NCBI GenBank assembly: GCA_032158125.1
Contig: JASKOT010000001.1
Location: 682,001-746,000, forward strand
Length of the DNA: 64,000 bases
Reading direction: 5' to 3'
Source of the DNA: Papiliotrema nemorosa
Lineage: Eukaryota > Basidiomycota > Tremellomycetes > Tremellales > Rhynchogastremaceae
Part shown: positions 38,045-49,713 of the stretch, in pieces
Position numbering within the stretch: position 1 is the stretch's first letter
How the letters are laid out: the number at the start of each line of letters is the position of its first letter
Made by a program: the position numbers and the translations under genes
Notes under the pieces: model-generated
What the model was told of the DNA's origin: nothing
What the model saw: the letters and a program-made list of their open reading frames with translations, nothing else
The model's database searches: none

Positions 38045-39894
38045 CTACTGCAGAGGCTCCCGACTGACCATCAGCACCACAGGCAGACTTTGAGCCGATA
38101 CTCACCTCGAAGACAGCTTGTTGAGTGAGATATACACGTCTGTCCCATATCCATCCATCGAGATTAATCTCAAATCACCTCCAAAGAATCTGGCGTAGAG
38201 TCTTGACAAGGGCAATCCATACCCAAATCCGGCCATGGGCGCTTTAAAGTCCGAGCTGTCAATGTTTGCTTCGAGCCCTTCATCGCTCATCGTCGTGTAG
38301 AGGTAAGTCCAGATCATCGGGATAGCCGATCTTGGTATCCCTCCACCTTCGTCGGAGATTTTAATGGTGATATCCTCGCTACCCTCCACCACGACCACTT
38401 TGATAGGTGGGAAATTGTCCTCGTTATCTACTCCATACCGCTCGACGACGGCTCTGAGAGAGTTTTTCAGCAGTTCGAAGCAGATGTGTGAGCTATAGCG
38501 TCAGTCATGACAGGTCATTTTGAGAGGTACGGATGACGTACAGATGGCCGGGGACGTAGGGAAAGTTGAGATCTTTGGGGCATAGTAGCTGGATGGGAGG
38601 GCCTTTGAAAAGCGCATAATGGTCCTCGCACACGTATCGAGCGTTTTCTGCCAGTCGTCAGTCATCGAGGTCAAGCCTGTTCTTGGGAGCTTACCAATTG
38701 CCTCGTGACATATATCGTGAACGTTCTGTACAATCAGCTGCCTTCATTGTGCCAAGTTGGGTAAGACTTACGGATTTGGTGCAGATGATTCCGACATAGT
38801 CTGGATGGGGCTGTAATGTATTTAGAGCGACATCTGACCAGGTCAGTATGAATAGCCCCAATGATGTGTCGACACTCACGCTGGCCGATGAGGAACCGTA
38901 TTCCAATCCGGCTCATATAGAAACGATCTAACCACTCCTGTATACTCTGCCCGATCCTCCCTCCAGGTTGTTTCCTCTTCCACTCCAAGACACCCTGCGC
39001 GACACTCGTCACTGTAGGATCATGACGCTTCTTGATGTTCTCCAAGAGAGTGGTGAATCTCTCGTTGTACTCGTGCACTTCGGGCGGGTAGACTGTGGAA
39101 GGTGGTAGTGGAGTATAATATCTGTTTGTCAGCCGTCCATCCACCTGAAGTTGATCTAGAGGCTTCTCTGTGTATTCGCATGGCCGACTGACCTGTTCTC
39201 GATGGGTATCCTTTTCCTTGGAGCGGAACCCAGTCCATTGAACAAGGCTCCACCCGCTGGTCTGTCTGCCGGACGCATAGGTCCCATGGGACCTTCATCC
39301 ATCAATGGATGTAGAGATGGATTTTCGGTAGCTGAAGGAAAGACTTTTCTGCCGAATCAGCATACGCGTCCGAGTAGGGTGACTAGTTCTACGCAACGGA
39401 CGCACGAATTTTGGTGTGCACGTAGCATGTTTTCGATATGAGACGGCAGGCTAGGTTTGGGAAATGTTACGATTTCCTACATCATCAGCCTGTCCCCTGA
39501 CTACCTTTCTCGAAACGCAGAGCTTTGGGGGATGTAAAACTCACGTCGAAAGATTGGGCATACCACTCTTTGACTTTTTGTATACTCGGCATCTGACTCA
39601 ATCCATCTGGAAGCCCGTCAAGCTCCACCACTCTATGTGAAAGTCGAATGGGCAGTTCTTCCGACAAGAATTCTGACGCTTTGAGGAGAGTACCCTGGGA
39701 AGGATGTTGCCCAAACAGGATCATTTGCTGTAATGACACTGTCAGGTTAGACGGGTCCTCACATACGCGCATGGTGAGATGGGTAAATGGGAAACGGAGA
39801 ACGGGGAGTGGGTAGACTTACCGCCCGTCTGGGGGAAGCTGGCGAAATGATGTATCCTATCCCATAACGCGCTGCTGATCTTGAACCGGGACAT
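38045..39894 (-). CDS. Mitochondrial pyruvate dehydrogenase kinase (PDK/BCKDK family)
   Basis: Ten exons (39822-39894, 39545-39738, 39406-39476, 39193-39348, 38880-39121, 38772-38833, 38695-38725, 38542-38647, 38106-38492, 38045-38063) give 446 residues. N-terminal region: MSRFKISSALWDRIHHFASF, LSEELPIRLSHRVVELDGLP and RHDPTVTSVAQGVLEWK. The GHKL ATP site follows: N-box SHICFELLKNSLRAVVE, G1 box SDEGGGIPRSAIP and G2 box AGFGYGLPLSRLYARFFGG. These kinases phosphorylate and switch off the E1 subunit of pyruvate dehydrogenase in the matrix. A loop of about 60 residues between SLPSHIEN and IPIENRYYTP looks like a fungal insertion. The last exon is just 19 nt and adds REPLQ; a reading-through model would stop at LSSR. 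It could be the PKP1 or PKP2 orthologue. Confidence 0.9.
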
Positions 39895-40466
39895 GGTGTC
39901 AAAGTCGCGTGAAGAGTGGATGGGATCGACAAGGCGGGATTTAAAGTCGCCTTATTCCGACTCGGTTGGTTGCGCCTTTCGCGATAGTGTCGTCTTGGGA
40001 ACCTTGAGTCTTGCTCTCCTTCTGGTACTTGGAGAGGGTGTTGCGTATCTGTATGGATCGTTTGGATGCGATGAAGGGTGTATGCACAAGTAAAGGTAAG
40101 TGGTGGTACAGGTTAGTGCGATTCGGTCTTTTGGCGTAGATCTCCCCTCCTCAAATGACACACACCCTTCTCTGACTCCCGGTTAAACTCGTCCCGGTCT
40201 CAACTTCATCATCCCATCTTTCATTCAATCTCCCCCCGATTTACCCCGAAACATCTACATGGATCATTTACATGCACTGGATGCGGTTGTATCAATGCTC
40301 AAGATATGCATGAGCACATGTATGCTACAGAAGGGCAATCAAACCTCTGGTGAGGGCTGTATGCGAATGACAGCCTCGACCCTAGCGCCGGATCTTTGGC
40401 TTCTGCTCTGCGGATTGCACCGATCTGCACTTTCAGTGCCGCTCCAAGACCCGGCAGTGGACGAGC
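39895..40466. other. Intergenic region, PDK promoter and SNU66 3' end
   Basis: 572 bp between two minus-strand genes; it should contain the PDK promoter and the SNU66 terminator. No gene recognised. Confidence 0.6.
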
Positions 40467-42748
40467 TCACCCTTTGTTACCGACAGACAAGATCATATGA
40501 GCCTGTCCAGTCTTTTGTTGTCGTCTTGCAAAGGCATCGGTCATTCCCAAGGGGGTATCACCAGCGCTCATTTGTAGCTGCTTGCGCTCTTCGGCAATCT
40601 TCTTCAACCTCTTTTCAGTCTTCATACGACCTGACGTCTTTCCGCTGCATCATCAGCATTGGCCATTATGGGGTGAAAAGGCGACACGTACTGGAACTTG
40701 TGCGATAGCGACTTCCAAGCTTCTTTTGGTGTCATTTCTAAAAGTCAGCTTGTGCCCTTCACCTTCTAGGTACTTACCTCGACCAAATTCGTCGTGGTAG
40801 ACAATGTTGATATCCGGCTTGTAGTTCTTGTACACTTCCAGCGCATCTTTGGCTTCATTCTGCTCTCGCATTCGGTTCTCCCATTCCCTCTGTGCTTGGT
40901 CCTTGTTCCCACCTCTCGCTTGGATCCTCTCCAGCTCGCGCTCAGCTTGACGCCGTCTGTAATCTGCCAGCCAGAGATCTCGCTGCTTCTGCACCCTCTC
41001 ACGCTCCTCCTCCTCTGCCGTCCGTTTCTTGAGAGCTCCTTGTTGACGTAATAGATTCAATACTCCAGCCATACCATTTCCAACCACCGCTTCTTCCGTT
41101 GAGGCCGCCTGCATATTAGTCTGTATCGCAACAGAAGCCAAACGATGCCTCACCTCTTCGCCCTCTCGCTTGACCTGCTCCATCTCGGCCATTTGCGCGT
41201 CTATCTTGATTCGATATTCTGCCAATGATAGACCTTCTCGTGCCGCCATCTCAGCCAAAGCCTCATCCTCATCCTCTGAATCCATATCCTCGTCCTCGTC
41301 CACGGCACCCTCCTCGCGCTCAATCTTGACAACAACGGGTACTTCGGGCTCGGCGGAGCGGGAAGGACCAGCGACAGGCGGTGATGCCGCGCGCTCCCTT
41401 TTGACCGGTGCGACACGGGACTCTAGGGCGACATTGCGGACAAACTCGGATGTATCGTCGAATGTGATGCGGCCATCCTCGTCACCATTTTCGCGAGGTT
41501 GCGTCTCTTCCTCTTGCCTCTGAGACGCGACTAAAGGGTTAAGTGGTGACAGCGAAAGCGGCAGATCAAACTCACTCCTCGCAGCCAGATCCTCAACCTT
41601 GACTTTGGGCCTCTTTTTCGCATTCTCCCTCCTTTGCCTCGCCAATGCCGCTTGCATATCGTCATCATCCACCAGATTCTGCGGTGTCTCATCCACAACT
41701 CTCTTTGCAAACGTAGGCTCGCCGTCCACCTCCATACCTTCCCCATCTTCAGCATCTTCTTGCTTCCTCACGCTTCTCTTTGCCTTTTTCGGTTTCCTCG
41801 CCTTGAATCCTTTATCTCCTTCTCTCATATAGTCCGAAACCTCGAAATCTTTGGCGAAGTCTAGATTGAGCTTGACCATGGTTTTAGGCGCTTGACCGAT
41901 AGTCATCATTTCGTCTTCCTCGTCGGCTTTGCGTTTTTGCTCTGTCGGTGCGCCTAGTCGGAATCCTTCCGAGCGTACCTTTCCAGTCGAGAATTCGTCA
42001 TTGTATTTGCTGAGCACCTCGGCTTTTGTCCCTATCCTGTTCTCGTCGAATTCCTCATCGTCGTATCCCGAGTACTTCTCCAGACCTTTCTTACGAGTCT
42101 CTCGGAGCTCTCTGTCTTTCTGCTTGTCCACCATATTGACATTGACCAATTCATCCTCTGTCACGTCAGTATCCAGGGAGGTAATTTTAGATGTGAGCTT
42201 ACCATCCCCGGCTAGCACTCCAGAGTCTTTCAGAGTCAAAATGGTGTCCTCTCCAGCTTCAAAGTCGTCCGTCTTGTGGCCAACCTTCAATCCCGACAAA
42301 TCCTCCTCGCCGTATGTATCCGCATACTTGTCCTCGAGCTCTTTCGCCTTCTTGGCTGCTAGCTCCTGAGCATGCTTCTTCTGCCTCTTTGCGAGTTTCC
42401 GCAACCAAGCCTTATTGTCGAGATCCTCTTTGTCCGCCGTGGCAAGTGTCGTACCCTTCAGCTTCTCGTTCAAGGCTCGTTGATTCTTCGCTCTGAGCGT
42501 CAGCTGAATACAGACGAGAGGGAGACAGTCACCCACTTTGCTATCCTCTCCTTGATATCCTGTTCCTCTTTCGCCCGGCGCATCTCATCCTTTCGCTGAG
42601 CATAATTCTGGGCAGCAACCTCATCCTCGTCGACTTGGGGTTCACCGCCTTCGCCTGAAACTGCTGATTCGTCGATCGGCGCTAGTCCAGCAGCGATACG
42701 CTGGGCATTGATCTCGGCCAGAGAATCTGCTGCTGCAATGTCGGCCAT
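40467..42748 (-). CDS. SNU66: Snu66/SART1, U4/U6.U5 tri-snRNP protein
   Basis: Five exons (42537-42748, 41576-42492, 40778-41530, 40692-40737, 40467-40644) give 701 residues. The N-terminal part has alternating charged helices and the SART-1 signatures DKEDLDNKAWLRKLAKRQKK, DLSGLKVGHKTDDFEAGE and TILTLKDSGVLAGDGK. The C-terminus carries DEFGREMTPKEAWKSLSHKF, then KTEKRLKKIAEERKQLQMS and TPLGMTDAFARRQQ. Snu66 bridges U4/U6 and U5 in the tri-snRNP and is needed for spliceosome activation in the nucleus. A 45-nt intron at 41531-41575 and the introns at 40738-40777 and 40645-40691 are required to reach the conserved tail. Without them the frame would run on into non-conserved sequence. It is divergent from SPT4 across 184 bp. 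Confidence 0.93.
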
Positions 42749-42932
42749 TTTGGTTGTGAGTGAAGTAAGATGAAGGTGAACGCTCTGACTTTGAGGAAAG
42801 TGGGTGGCGAGAAATCAAGGTGGCCACTCGGATTAGGCGTGCAGAGCGAGTGGGATGTTGCCTATACCCTTTGGCCTTTCAAGATTCGGTACTTGCATCC
42901 TTCAAACTCAGACATCAAGAGCCAAACGCAAC
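42749..42932. promoter_or_regulatory. Shared divergent promoter SNU66 / SPT4
   Basis: Only 184 bp separates the two start codons, so both core promoters and both 5' leaders must overlap or abut here. It pairs a splicing gene with a transcription-elongation gene. Confidence 0.55.
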
Positions 42933-43440
42933 ATGCCACCTAGAGTACCCAAGAAAACAGATTTGCGAGCTTGTCTCATCTGCTCCGTCCTACAGTCCCC
43001 TGCCGATTTTCTTAGCGGCGGGTGCCCGAATTGCGAGGACATTCTAGAGGTGAGTTGATCTTCGCCTCTAAAACCAGGAGCGTCGGTCAAAGTAGACGCG
43101 CTGTGGCACGGGGCTCGTCTCGGAACTTCATTCCGCGTTCTCCATCATCAGTCATTGACTTTCAGATGGCGGGTAGCGCAGAGAGGGTTTCGGAGTGTAC
43201 CAGCGCAATGTACGACGGAGTCATCGCGATGATGAATCCTGAAGAGAGCTGGGTCGCACGATGGCAACGTATAGGTAAGTGCTTCCCTTCCCATTAGATC
43301 GCCGCGGCTGACCCATCGCAGAGAAGAAACAGAGAGGTCTGTATGCGGTTCGAGTGACTGGACAGCCGCCGGCCGATGTGATTGATGCTATCGTGGCTAG
43401 AGGAGGTGTGTACCGTTCAAGAGACACCGTCGAAGATTAG
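42933..43440 (+). CDS. SPT4: Transcription elongation factor Spt4 (DSIF small subunit)
   Basis: Three exons (42933-43049, 43166-43274, 43322-43440) give 114 residues, the normal length. The N-terminal zinc ribbon reads LRACLICSVLQSPADFLSGG followed by CPNCEDI, giving four cysteines. Then come GSAERVSECTSAMYDGVIAM, MNPEESWVARWQRI and GLYAVRVTGQPPADV. Spt4 pairs with the Spt5 NGN domain and keeps RNA polymerase II processive on chromatin. The 116-nt first intron is longer than most in the window. Confidence 0.95.
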
Positions 43441-43652
43441 TTCGGACGAAGGGAACATGGATCCAGTGAGAGAGGTTTTGACGATGTTCACGATAGCCGG
43501 GCAAGAGGGCTATCATAACGAATCATGTTGTACATGTCTGACGATGAATTCATGAAATTCTCTTCGACGGGGGATGAAGCTTTCGAGTTTGGAGGGTTTT
43601 CATTCATACATCTGAAGCTCAAGTCTCCCGGCTACAACATTGCGTTATCAGC

Positions 43653-44718
43653 TTATACATGCCGGGCGAGTGGTGCCTCATTGGTGCCACTGCCATACTT
43701 CCTCACAGGCTCCTTGGTAGCCCGCTCGTCCTCCTTGAACCACTTGACCTCTTTCTGGCTCATAAGACTGGCGACCATGTCGGCCTGAATCTTCTTAAAC
43801 TTGAACCCGAAACCCTCGTGTGAGTAATCCTTCTCGTTTGCCTGGTCCTTGTGGTAGACGATCAATGGGAAGTCGGAATCCTTTGTCGCGGGGTCGAGGA
43901 CGATGGAGACTAGCGCATTGATGGTAGCCTTTTTCGGGATCAGGTGGAATGACCACCGCTAGCAGTGTCAACATAATACGCAGGGTGTGCAGAAGAGCCT
44001 AACCTGCTTGTTCTTGAACTGGATCAGGGTGTCGTCATTCTTGACAATCTCGTAGCCGAGGTTTTCCGAAGCGGGGAAGAGCTTTGGCAGACCAAACCAT
44101 TGTCCTGCCATTTTGTATCGGTCATTCTAAGCTCAGCAAAGAAGCCTTCTACACCTGGAAGCACTCACGGCATATACAAACTGGTCATCGTAGACGCAGG
44201 CTGTGTTCCATCAGTCTTGAGATCCAAGTCGATAAGCGATTTTCGAACTCACCAGGAGCATATCGAGCTACCCGTTCAACGGTAACCTGACAGGAATACA
44301 GCGCAATCACATCGTCGATCAACCTCTGTCTGTTCGGAGGCAGGGGGATCGATTTGCTTGGATCAGGTTCCATGTCTTCCGTAGGCAAGGTTTGCCGAGG
44401 TTCAACCTGTTCACCGGGGACACCGCTAGCTGCTGCTCGAGTTTGAGCAATAATCTCCGGGATCTGTTCGGTCGAAGAGGTGGTCGACATTGCGCGTAGC
44501 TGGGCTATTATGGATGGTTGTCTAGGTTTGGCTCGCAATAATATCGAGTTGGTAGGTACAGGAGGGGTTGGCTGACGAAGTGGGACAAGTGAAGGGGAGT
44601 CTACGAGAAGTGGGGGGAGTGACAAGAAGGAGATTTGGTTCTTGGGTACAAGGGATGGTCTTTTTAAGGATGAATGCGCCAGTCGGGTGGTCGTGGTGGT
44701 TGTACTCGTCGATGACAT
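43653..44718 (-). CDS. Conserved-looking fungal protein, possible NTF2/SnoaL-like fold
   Basis: Four exons (44253-44718, 44169-44200, 44004-44126, 43653-43958) give 308 residues from the ATG at 44718, or 232 from the in-frame ATG at 44490. The core reads RQRLIDDVIALYSCQ, ARYAPACVYDDQFVYANDRY, KMAGQWFGLPKLFP, QFKNKQRWSFHLIP and PLIVYHKDQANEKDYSHEGF. Helix followed by V-Y-D-D-x-F and a W-x-F strand is reminiscent of NTF2/SnoaL-like cone folds, but I cannot name the family and no catalytic role is claimed. The longer start adds a Ser/Thr/Lys/Arg-rich leader with few acidic residues (TTTTTTRLAHSSLKRPS), which looks like a mitochondrial presequence. The second exon is 32 nt. Confidence 0.7.
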
Positions 44719-45357
44719 CAGGCCTACAAGGAGGGTTGGGTGGAACAGGTATGAGTCATACACGTGGAGGTGGAGACAGTTGCACCCGGGCAGGGGGACG
44801 TTTTTCGGCAGGCGGGGATCGACAGATCGGTGTGATCAGCGTGAGTGATCAAGGTCTGGTGCACATGAAAGAGGAATCAGAAGGGGGTGAAGGTAGAGAC
44901 CAACTGAAAGACTTGGACAAAGTGGGACCACTGTGACCTTCTGGAATCACTTCACTGGAATACTACGATCGATTGGAATCCAACGATGTTTGGGAACAAG
45001 CATCTATATGGCGCCAACAATCTCCCTTTCTCGTAACCGATTGGAGCATGCTCAGCCAAGAGAGCGAGGAGAGCGACTACGGGTTTCCCTGTATCGATCC
45101 CGGGCCTGCATGTGGAGATGAGTGGAGACGCAGTCACCATCGGCCGGGGGTGGAAATGATAAGATCGGAGCGGGGTCATTTGAGCCGAAGCGATCGATCA
45201 CATATCCAAGGTCACGTGCAGAGGTCATCTCGGATCCGACAGCGCCAACGTCCATGACGCACTCCTTGCTACACCTACCTTTCAGCCTGGCCATCGTTCG
45301 AACAATATACGGCTCACCAATACCATCCTCGGCCTGCTTCTGGCCGTCACATCCGCA
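44719..45357. promoter_or_regulatory. Divergent intergenic region with E-box core
   Basis: 639 bp between two divergent genes. It has a CACGTG core at 45213-45218. In the frame of the downstream gene, 45290-45357 reads as a hydrophobic stretch (NTILGLLLAVTSA) with no in-frame ATG, so an unrecognised upstream coding exon is possible. Confidence 0.45.
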
Positions 45358-45663
45358 ATGGCAACCCCCTCGAAGCCTCCTGCACTGCTCCCGGGGCTAT
45401 CATACCTGCACGTCACTTCCTCTCAGCCTCCTCAAACCATCCAGGATAGCTTCACACCATCAAGCTTCCGCCTGCATTACGTGGGCAAGGTGGGAGAGCT
45501 GGAAGGTGAGCATATCTTTGAGGTGAGACATCCAGCTGGGACCGAGGTCATTCCGAGGGATCAACTGCCGGGAGACGTGGTCAGTGCGGTGAAAGGGATC
45601 GAGGGGGTCAAGGGGGTCAAAATTCTGGAGACAAAGCAAAGGGCAAAGAGGGATGAGTTTTAG
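45358..45663 (+). CDS. Small orphan protein, possibly with a missing 5' exon
   Basis: An uninterrupted frame of 101 codons from ATG 45358 to 45663. No family recognised. The body (SSFRLHYVGKVGELEGEHIF, EVRHPAGTEVIPRDQLPGDV) alternates strand-like hydrophobics with charges and ends in a basic tail (ETKQRAKRDEF). The codons just before the ATG continue the frame and encode a hydrophobic, signal-peptide-like stretch. The real start may therefore lie in an upstream exon spliced near 45278 (acceptor ctttcag). The gene converges on the NSL1-like gene. Confidence 0.5.
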   Translation: MATPSKPPALLPGLSYLHVTSSQPPQTIQDSFTPSSFRLHYVGKVGELEGEHIFEVRHPAGTEVIPRDQLPGDVVSAVKGIEGVKGVKILETKQRAKRDEF

Positions 45664-45914
45664 GAGGACAGGTGGTGGTCAGATGTGAGCAAGCCGACCC
45701 ATACCCCGATGTACGACTCATGCTCAGGTAATTGAACCTATGGTGCACACCGTCGATGAGGGGTTTTTAAGAGGGATAATGGCGTTTTTTGTTTCCTTCT
45801 CACGTTTGTCACGTCGTCATGATCATGCATTGATGAATCGTCATCGTAAAGTAGCGTTCGCCAACCAAGTTGCCCCAAGGGATAGTTCGCAGGGTCGGAG
45901 GATCATCCTCCAGG

Positions 45915-46902
45915 TCACGATTTGAGGTTCGCAATCTCCTCGCGGACAGTCTGGGCTCGTTGAGCGCGAGTCAGCTGTACTGGCACGTTCTGTCCTGTCA
46001 GCTCTGCGTGACGACCCCATTTCCATATCAACACCCACATCTGCAAGCTCTGTGATGTTTGCTGCTACCTGGCGGAACGTCTTCACCACCTCGTCGTGTC
46101 TCGGTGGTTTCGGTATATCGCTGGCTTTCTTCTTCACGCCTTTTCATCAGCTCCAATCCTCATCCCGATTAGGGGACAGCACCAACCTTCCTCCTCGTCA
46201 TCGCCATCAGGTAGCCACTCTGCATTCGTCCTCATCTTCTCCATGCTCTCTTCCAGTTCGATCAATCTTAATGGCTTTTTATGACGCATTTCGGATACTT
46301 CAATCTCCTCTACCGTTCTCTCAATGTATACGTTCCATAAATGTCTATCGAGGGCCTCATCGAATGGCTCAGTCGCTACTTTGTCAGCGAGCCCAGTGAT
46401 ACAGACGCCTGCACCCGTCTCACCCTGTATATAGTCCTCGTAATTGTGTCCGTTCACGCGCAGATTGTAACTGGTCATATCCCACATGGCCTCTTGCACC
46501 TAATCGTCAGCGAATCACGATGGGGAATATCAGTCTTCTCACCCTCGCCATCCTGGCCTCAACTTCTTTACGCAGCTGCCTCGAGGCTTCTCCCTCCTTC
46601 CCACCGGGTAACAACGCAAGTCGCGTCTCCATAGACTGCTTTATCGCCTTGTTCACGTTCTCTCGGATCCTTTGCCATCCAGCTTCTGTGTCGACAGCGA
46701 CTCGGCCTAATGGAGCTTCCATTACGTTCAATGCGGAGATCGTTACCTGTATGCTTCGAAGTAATGGTCAAAGTGTAGATCAATGCAGGGTGAATGATTT
46801 TGTTGTTGATGTTGTGTTCTGAAGAAATTACGTAATCAACTCGACGAGACTGATCTTCGTCACCTCGCTCTGAAAGCAAGCTTTGATTTTCTCCTCATTC
46901 AT
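45915..46902 (-). CDS. Probable kinetochore subunit Nsl1/Mis14
   Basis: Five exons (46864-46902, 46543-46746, 46187-46499, 46039-46139, 45915-45989) give 243 residues. The sequence is mostly helical. Key parts are SALNVMEAPLGRVAVDTEAG, VQEAMWDMTSYNLRVNGHNY, EPFDEALDRHLWNVYIERTV, HKKPLRLIELEESM and QLTRAQRAQTVREEIANLKS. The D-E-x-L-D-x-x-L-W block followed by a long helix resembles Mis14/Nsl1, a member of the Mis12/MIND complex that links the inner kinetochore to Ndc80. The resemblance is by eye and moderate. The first exon and its 117-nt intron, and the acceptor at 45989 (alternative at 45994 with a donor 4 nt shift), are uncertain. It is divergent from SAE2 across 217 bp. Confidence 0.55.
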
Positions 46903-47119
46903 CGTCTACTGACCATTCAACACTCAAGAACGCGTATCATTTACAACCTCCGTTTCGATGAAAGAGGGAATGACACAAGGTTGACCTACTGTCTGAGCGA
47001 AAGGGACTTCCGCGAGGGAAAGCTTCTAGGTAGATCCGGCTTCCTCGCCCCACCTCATCTCCGATTGTGGATCTGTCGTTGTGGACTGAATTGCTGAGTA
47101 TCGAGCAAGCCTCAGCAAA

Positions 47120-49713
47120 ATGCCCATCTTAGATCATGCTCCTCCTTCAGGAGTGCAGGATCCGGTACGTGTCGCCAGATCTTTCTAGCCGCAGTGACGA
47201 ACTCACCTTATAGTTCGCCGCGCTATACGAGAAGCTGGGGAATTTAACGAAGGAGCGTGATGCGCTCGAGGCAGAATGCACCGACAAAGCTGCTCAACGA
47301 TCGTCTATCTTAAGTGAGATCGAGAACCTGAAGAAGGAACGAGATCGTTTGCGGAACGACGTCCACGTCGAGACCGACAACAATAGGAAGGCATTCTCCA
47401 GGTCGTCCTCTCCTGCTGTTTCTTTGGGCCCTTCCACTTCTCTGGGTGTCAACGCAGGAAGTTTGCATGACTTTGATGAGAAAGGCAAACTGAAGCGCAA
47501 AGTTTGGCTTTTGGAATCCCAGCTGCGAGACAGCGAGAAGGAGATTCTCGAGATGAAACAGGCCAAGGAAGAAGCGGTCCATGCGGAAATGGCTATATCT
47601 CAATCGTTACGAGATAGGATCGGGAGGCTGGAGGAGAAGGTGAGAATCGCTGAAGCTGAAGTGGAGGAGGGGAAGGAACACGCAGAGAGGACGAAGAAGG
47701 ATTGGGAGTTTGAGAATGCTAAAAAAGCTTCGCAGCAGGTCTCGCTCAAGGCTCAACTGGAAGATGTAAAGGAGAAACTTGCCATCGAGCGTGAGGCTAG
47801 GGAGAAGCTGGAGGAAGAGATATCGCGTTTGAGGCGGGCAAAAATGGACGTAGAGGCAGAACTCGGTCTGGCCAAGACGAGAAACGAGCATCTTTCGGTG
47901 AGAAGGTACGTCCGAGCGTCCAGAAGGTTGTCGAAACTGATCGATAGCCCTCTTCGAGTGCTGCAGCCCCAGGTGGCCAATATGTCAGCCCCGCGAAGTC
48001 CCGCCACCCCTTCCAGATCGCGGGGTCGTCCCGCCTCTCATTCGCCTTCGCCTCGGATGGAGCACAAAGTCGGAACGTCCCTCTCTATCCGATTTGATGC
48101 GATGTCCAAGCAGCACGAAGTGCTCAAGAAGGAATATGACAAACTGCGAGCTCGATACTCTGACGACCTCAAGCATTGGAAAGAGTATCAGGTCAATGAG
48201 ACCCAGCGGATCGCCGATAAGAAGAAGAGAAAGGCGGAGAAAAGGGCTGAAAGGGAAGCTAAACGCGAAATCAAGTCAGCCCCTCCTATCAGAGGATTGG
48301 AACAGATCGAAGAGGCCACTTCAACAGCGGAGGAGCTGATTGCAGCGAGCGATGCCAGTCAAGCAGTCTCGCAGCTGCAATCGATGGAATACGAGAGTAT
48401 GGAGGAATCAGTCGAAAGGCGAGGTCCAATGATCCATCCTAGGGATGCTTCTGCCGCCCCCGCCCCGGTTCTGCCCAACCGAGAGCACCCATCCATGTCA
48501 GCTCGACCTTCCACTTCTCAGCGATCAAGATCGAATAGTACGCCTAACCCGTACGAGCATCCCACGCGGTCGGCAACTCCTCATGTCGATGCACCATATG
48601 AAGATACAGTAATCACCACTCCGATTCTCCAAGCGCATCCTCGACGTAATGTACCGGTACCGAATCGAGTCACCCCGTGGTTGGGTCAGCATCCCAATCA
48701 ATCGGGTCCGTCTTCCGGCAAAACACCACGACAAGCACGGGGGCTGGACATGGAAGACGACGACGTGTTTACAGACTTGCCAGCACCGACAGACATGGCT
48801 ACGCCAGTGGCAGCACACACCCCACTTATTCGAGATCGTACAGGCGGAGGTGAAACTTCCCTGCGAAAGAATACACTCAGAAAGACGGTCTCTGTGTCGG
48901 GTTTAGAGCACAATGGCCAGACCAGCATAGATGCCAGCGCGAGGAAACGCAAGCATGTCGAGATGGACAATCTCACCCCAACGCAGAAGGCTCGAGAGAG
49001 GAAAAAGCTGGCAAACATGACGAGCAAGCAGAAGCGAGAGTATTATGCGGAGTACAAGGGTAACGGTCGATATCTGCCGCCTGAAGAAGTGTGAGTCGTT
49101 CTGTACATGGAAGGGCTGAGTCTCTCTAGTCGACTTGGGGTGTATGAGGAGTTCGAAGTTGATCCGGACCAGAACGAAGGAGAGAATTATCAGTTTCACG
49201 ATGTCAAGCGACAGAAGGCAGAGAGGCGATTGATGCACGGCGGGGACTGCGAGTGCTGCAAGGATGTGAGTTCGGCTGGGCGGTCCGGTTTGGTGTTCTC
49301 TGACGCATAGTACTATGCGGCGATCGGTCCGATCCCAAAGTACAACCAAGGACCTAGGTGGAAAGATCCCTCTCAGACCGATGTCGGAAATGGGGAGACA
49401 TCGCGCGAGGCAGAATTGTCAGAGCATCAAAACAAGGTTTCGAGACATCGAGAGACGGTGAGTTTGCCGAAGTGAAGATAGCGATCTGATGGCTGATGAT
49501 CAGTGGAGACGACCTAAGACGCCGCCAGGATATTGGGCAATAGGGTTCCCGACGACCCAGGTCGTGATGCAGCAAAACGCAGAAGCCGACCAGATGGTCG
49601 CGCAGCGAGAAGCAGAAGTCAGACGAGAAGCCGAGTAAGTTGCAGAAGTAGACTCGGATCATGCGCTGACGATTGACAGGAGAAAGGACAGTAAATGGCG
49701 AAGAAAGGCTTGA
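47120..49713 (+). CDS. SAE2: DNA double-strand-break end-resection factor Sae2/CtIP
   Basis: Six exons (47120-47164, 47214-49090, 49130-49265, 49311-49457, 49504-49634, 49680-49713) give 789 residues. The N-terminal third is coiled coil, with heptads through LKRKVWLLESQLRDSEKEIL and LEDVKEKLAIEREAREKLEE, fitting tetramerisation. A long disordered middle is rich in Ser/Pro and possible CDK/ATM sites. The conserved C-terminal domain (about 640-789) has FEVDPDQNEGENYQFHDV, the Cys pair GGDCECCKDYYAAIGP and the CtIP signature RHRETWRRPKTPPGYWAIGF followed by PTTQ. CtIP/Sae2/Ctp1 activates the Mre11-Rad50-Nbs1/Xrs2 nuclease to begin homologous recombination and process meiotic breaks. Confidence 0.92.

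Noticed and set aside
40653..40777. Continuous SNU66 reading frame running past 40778 without introns
   Set aside because: It encodes non-conserved sequence (KYLEGEGHKLTF onward), whereas splicing at 40738-40777 and 40645-40691 restores the conserved MTPKEAWKSLSHKF tail.
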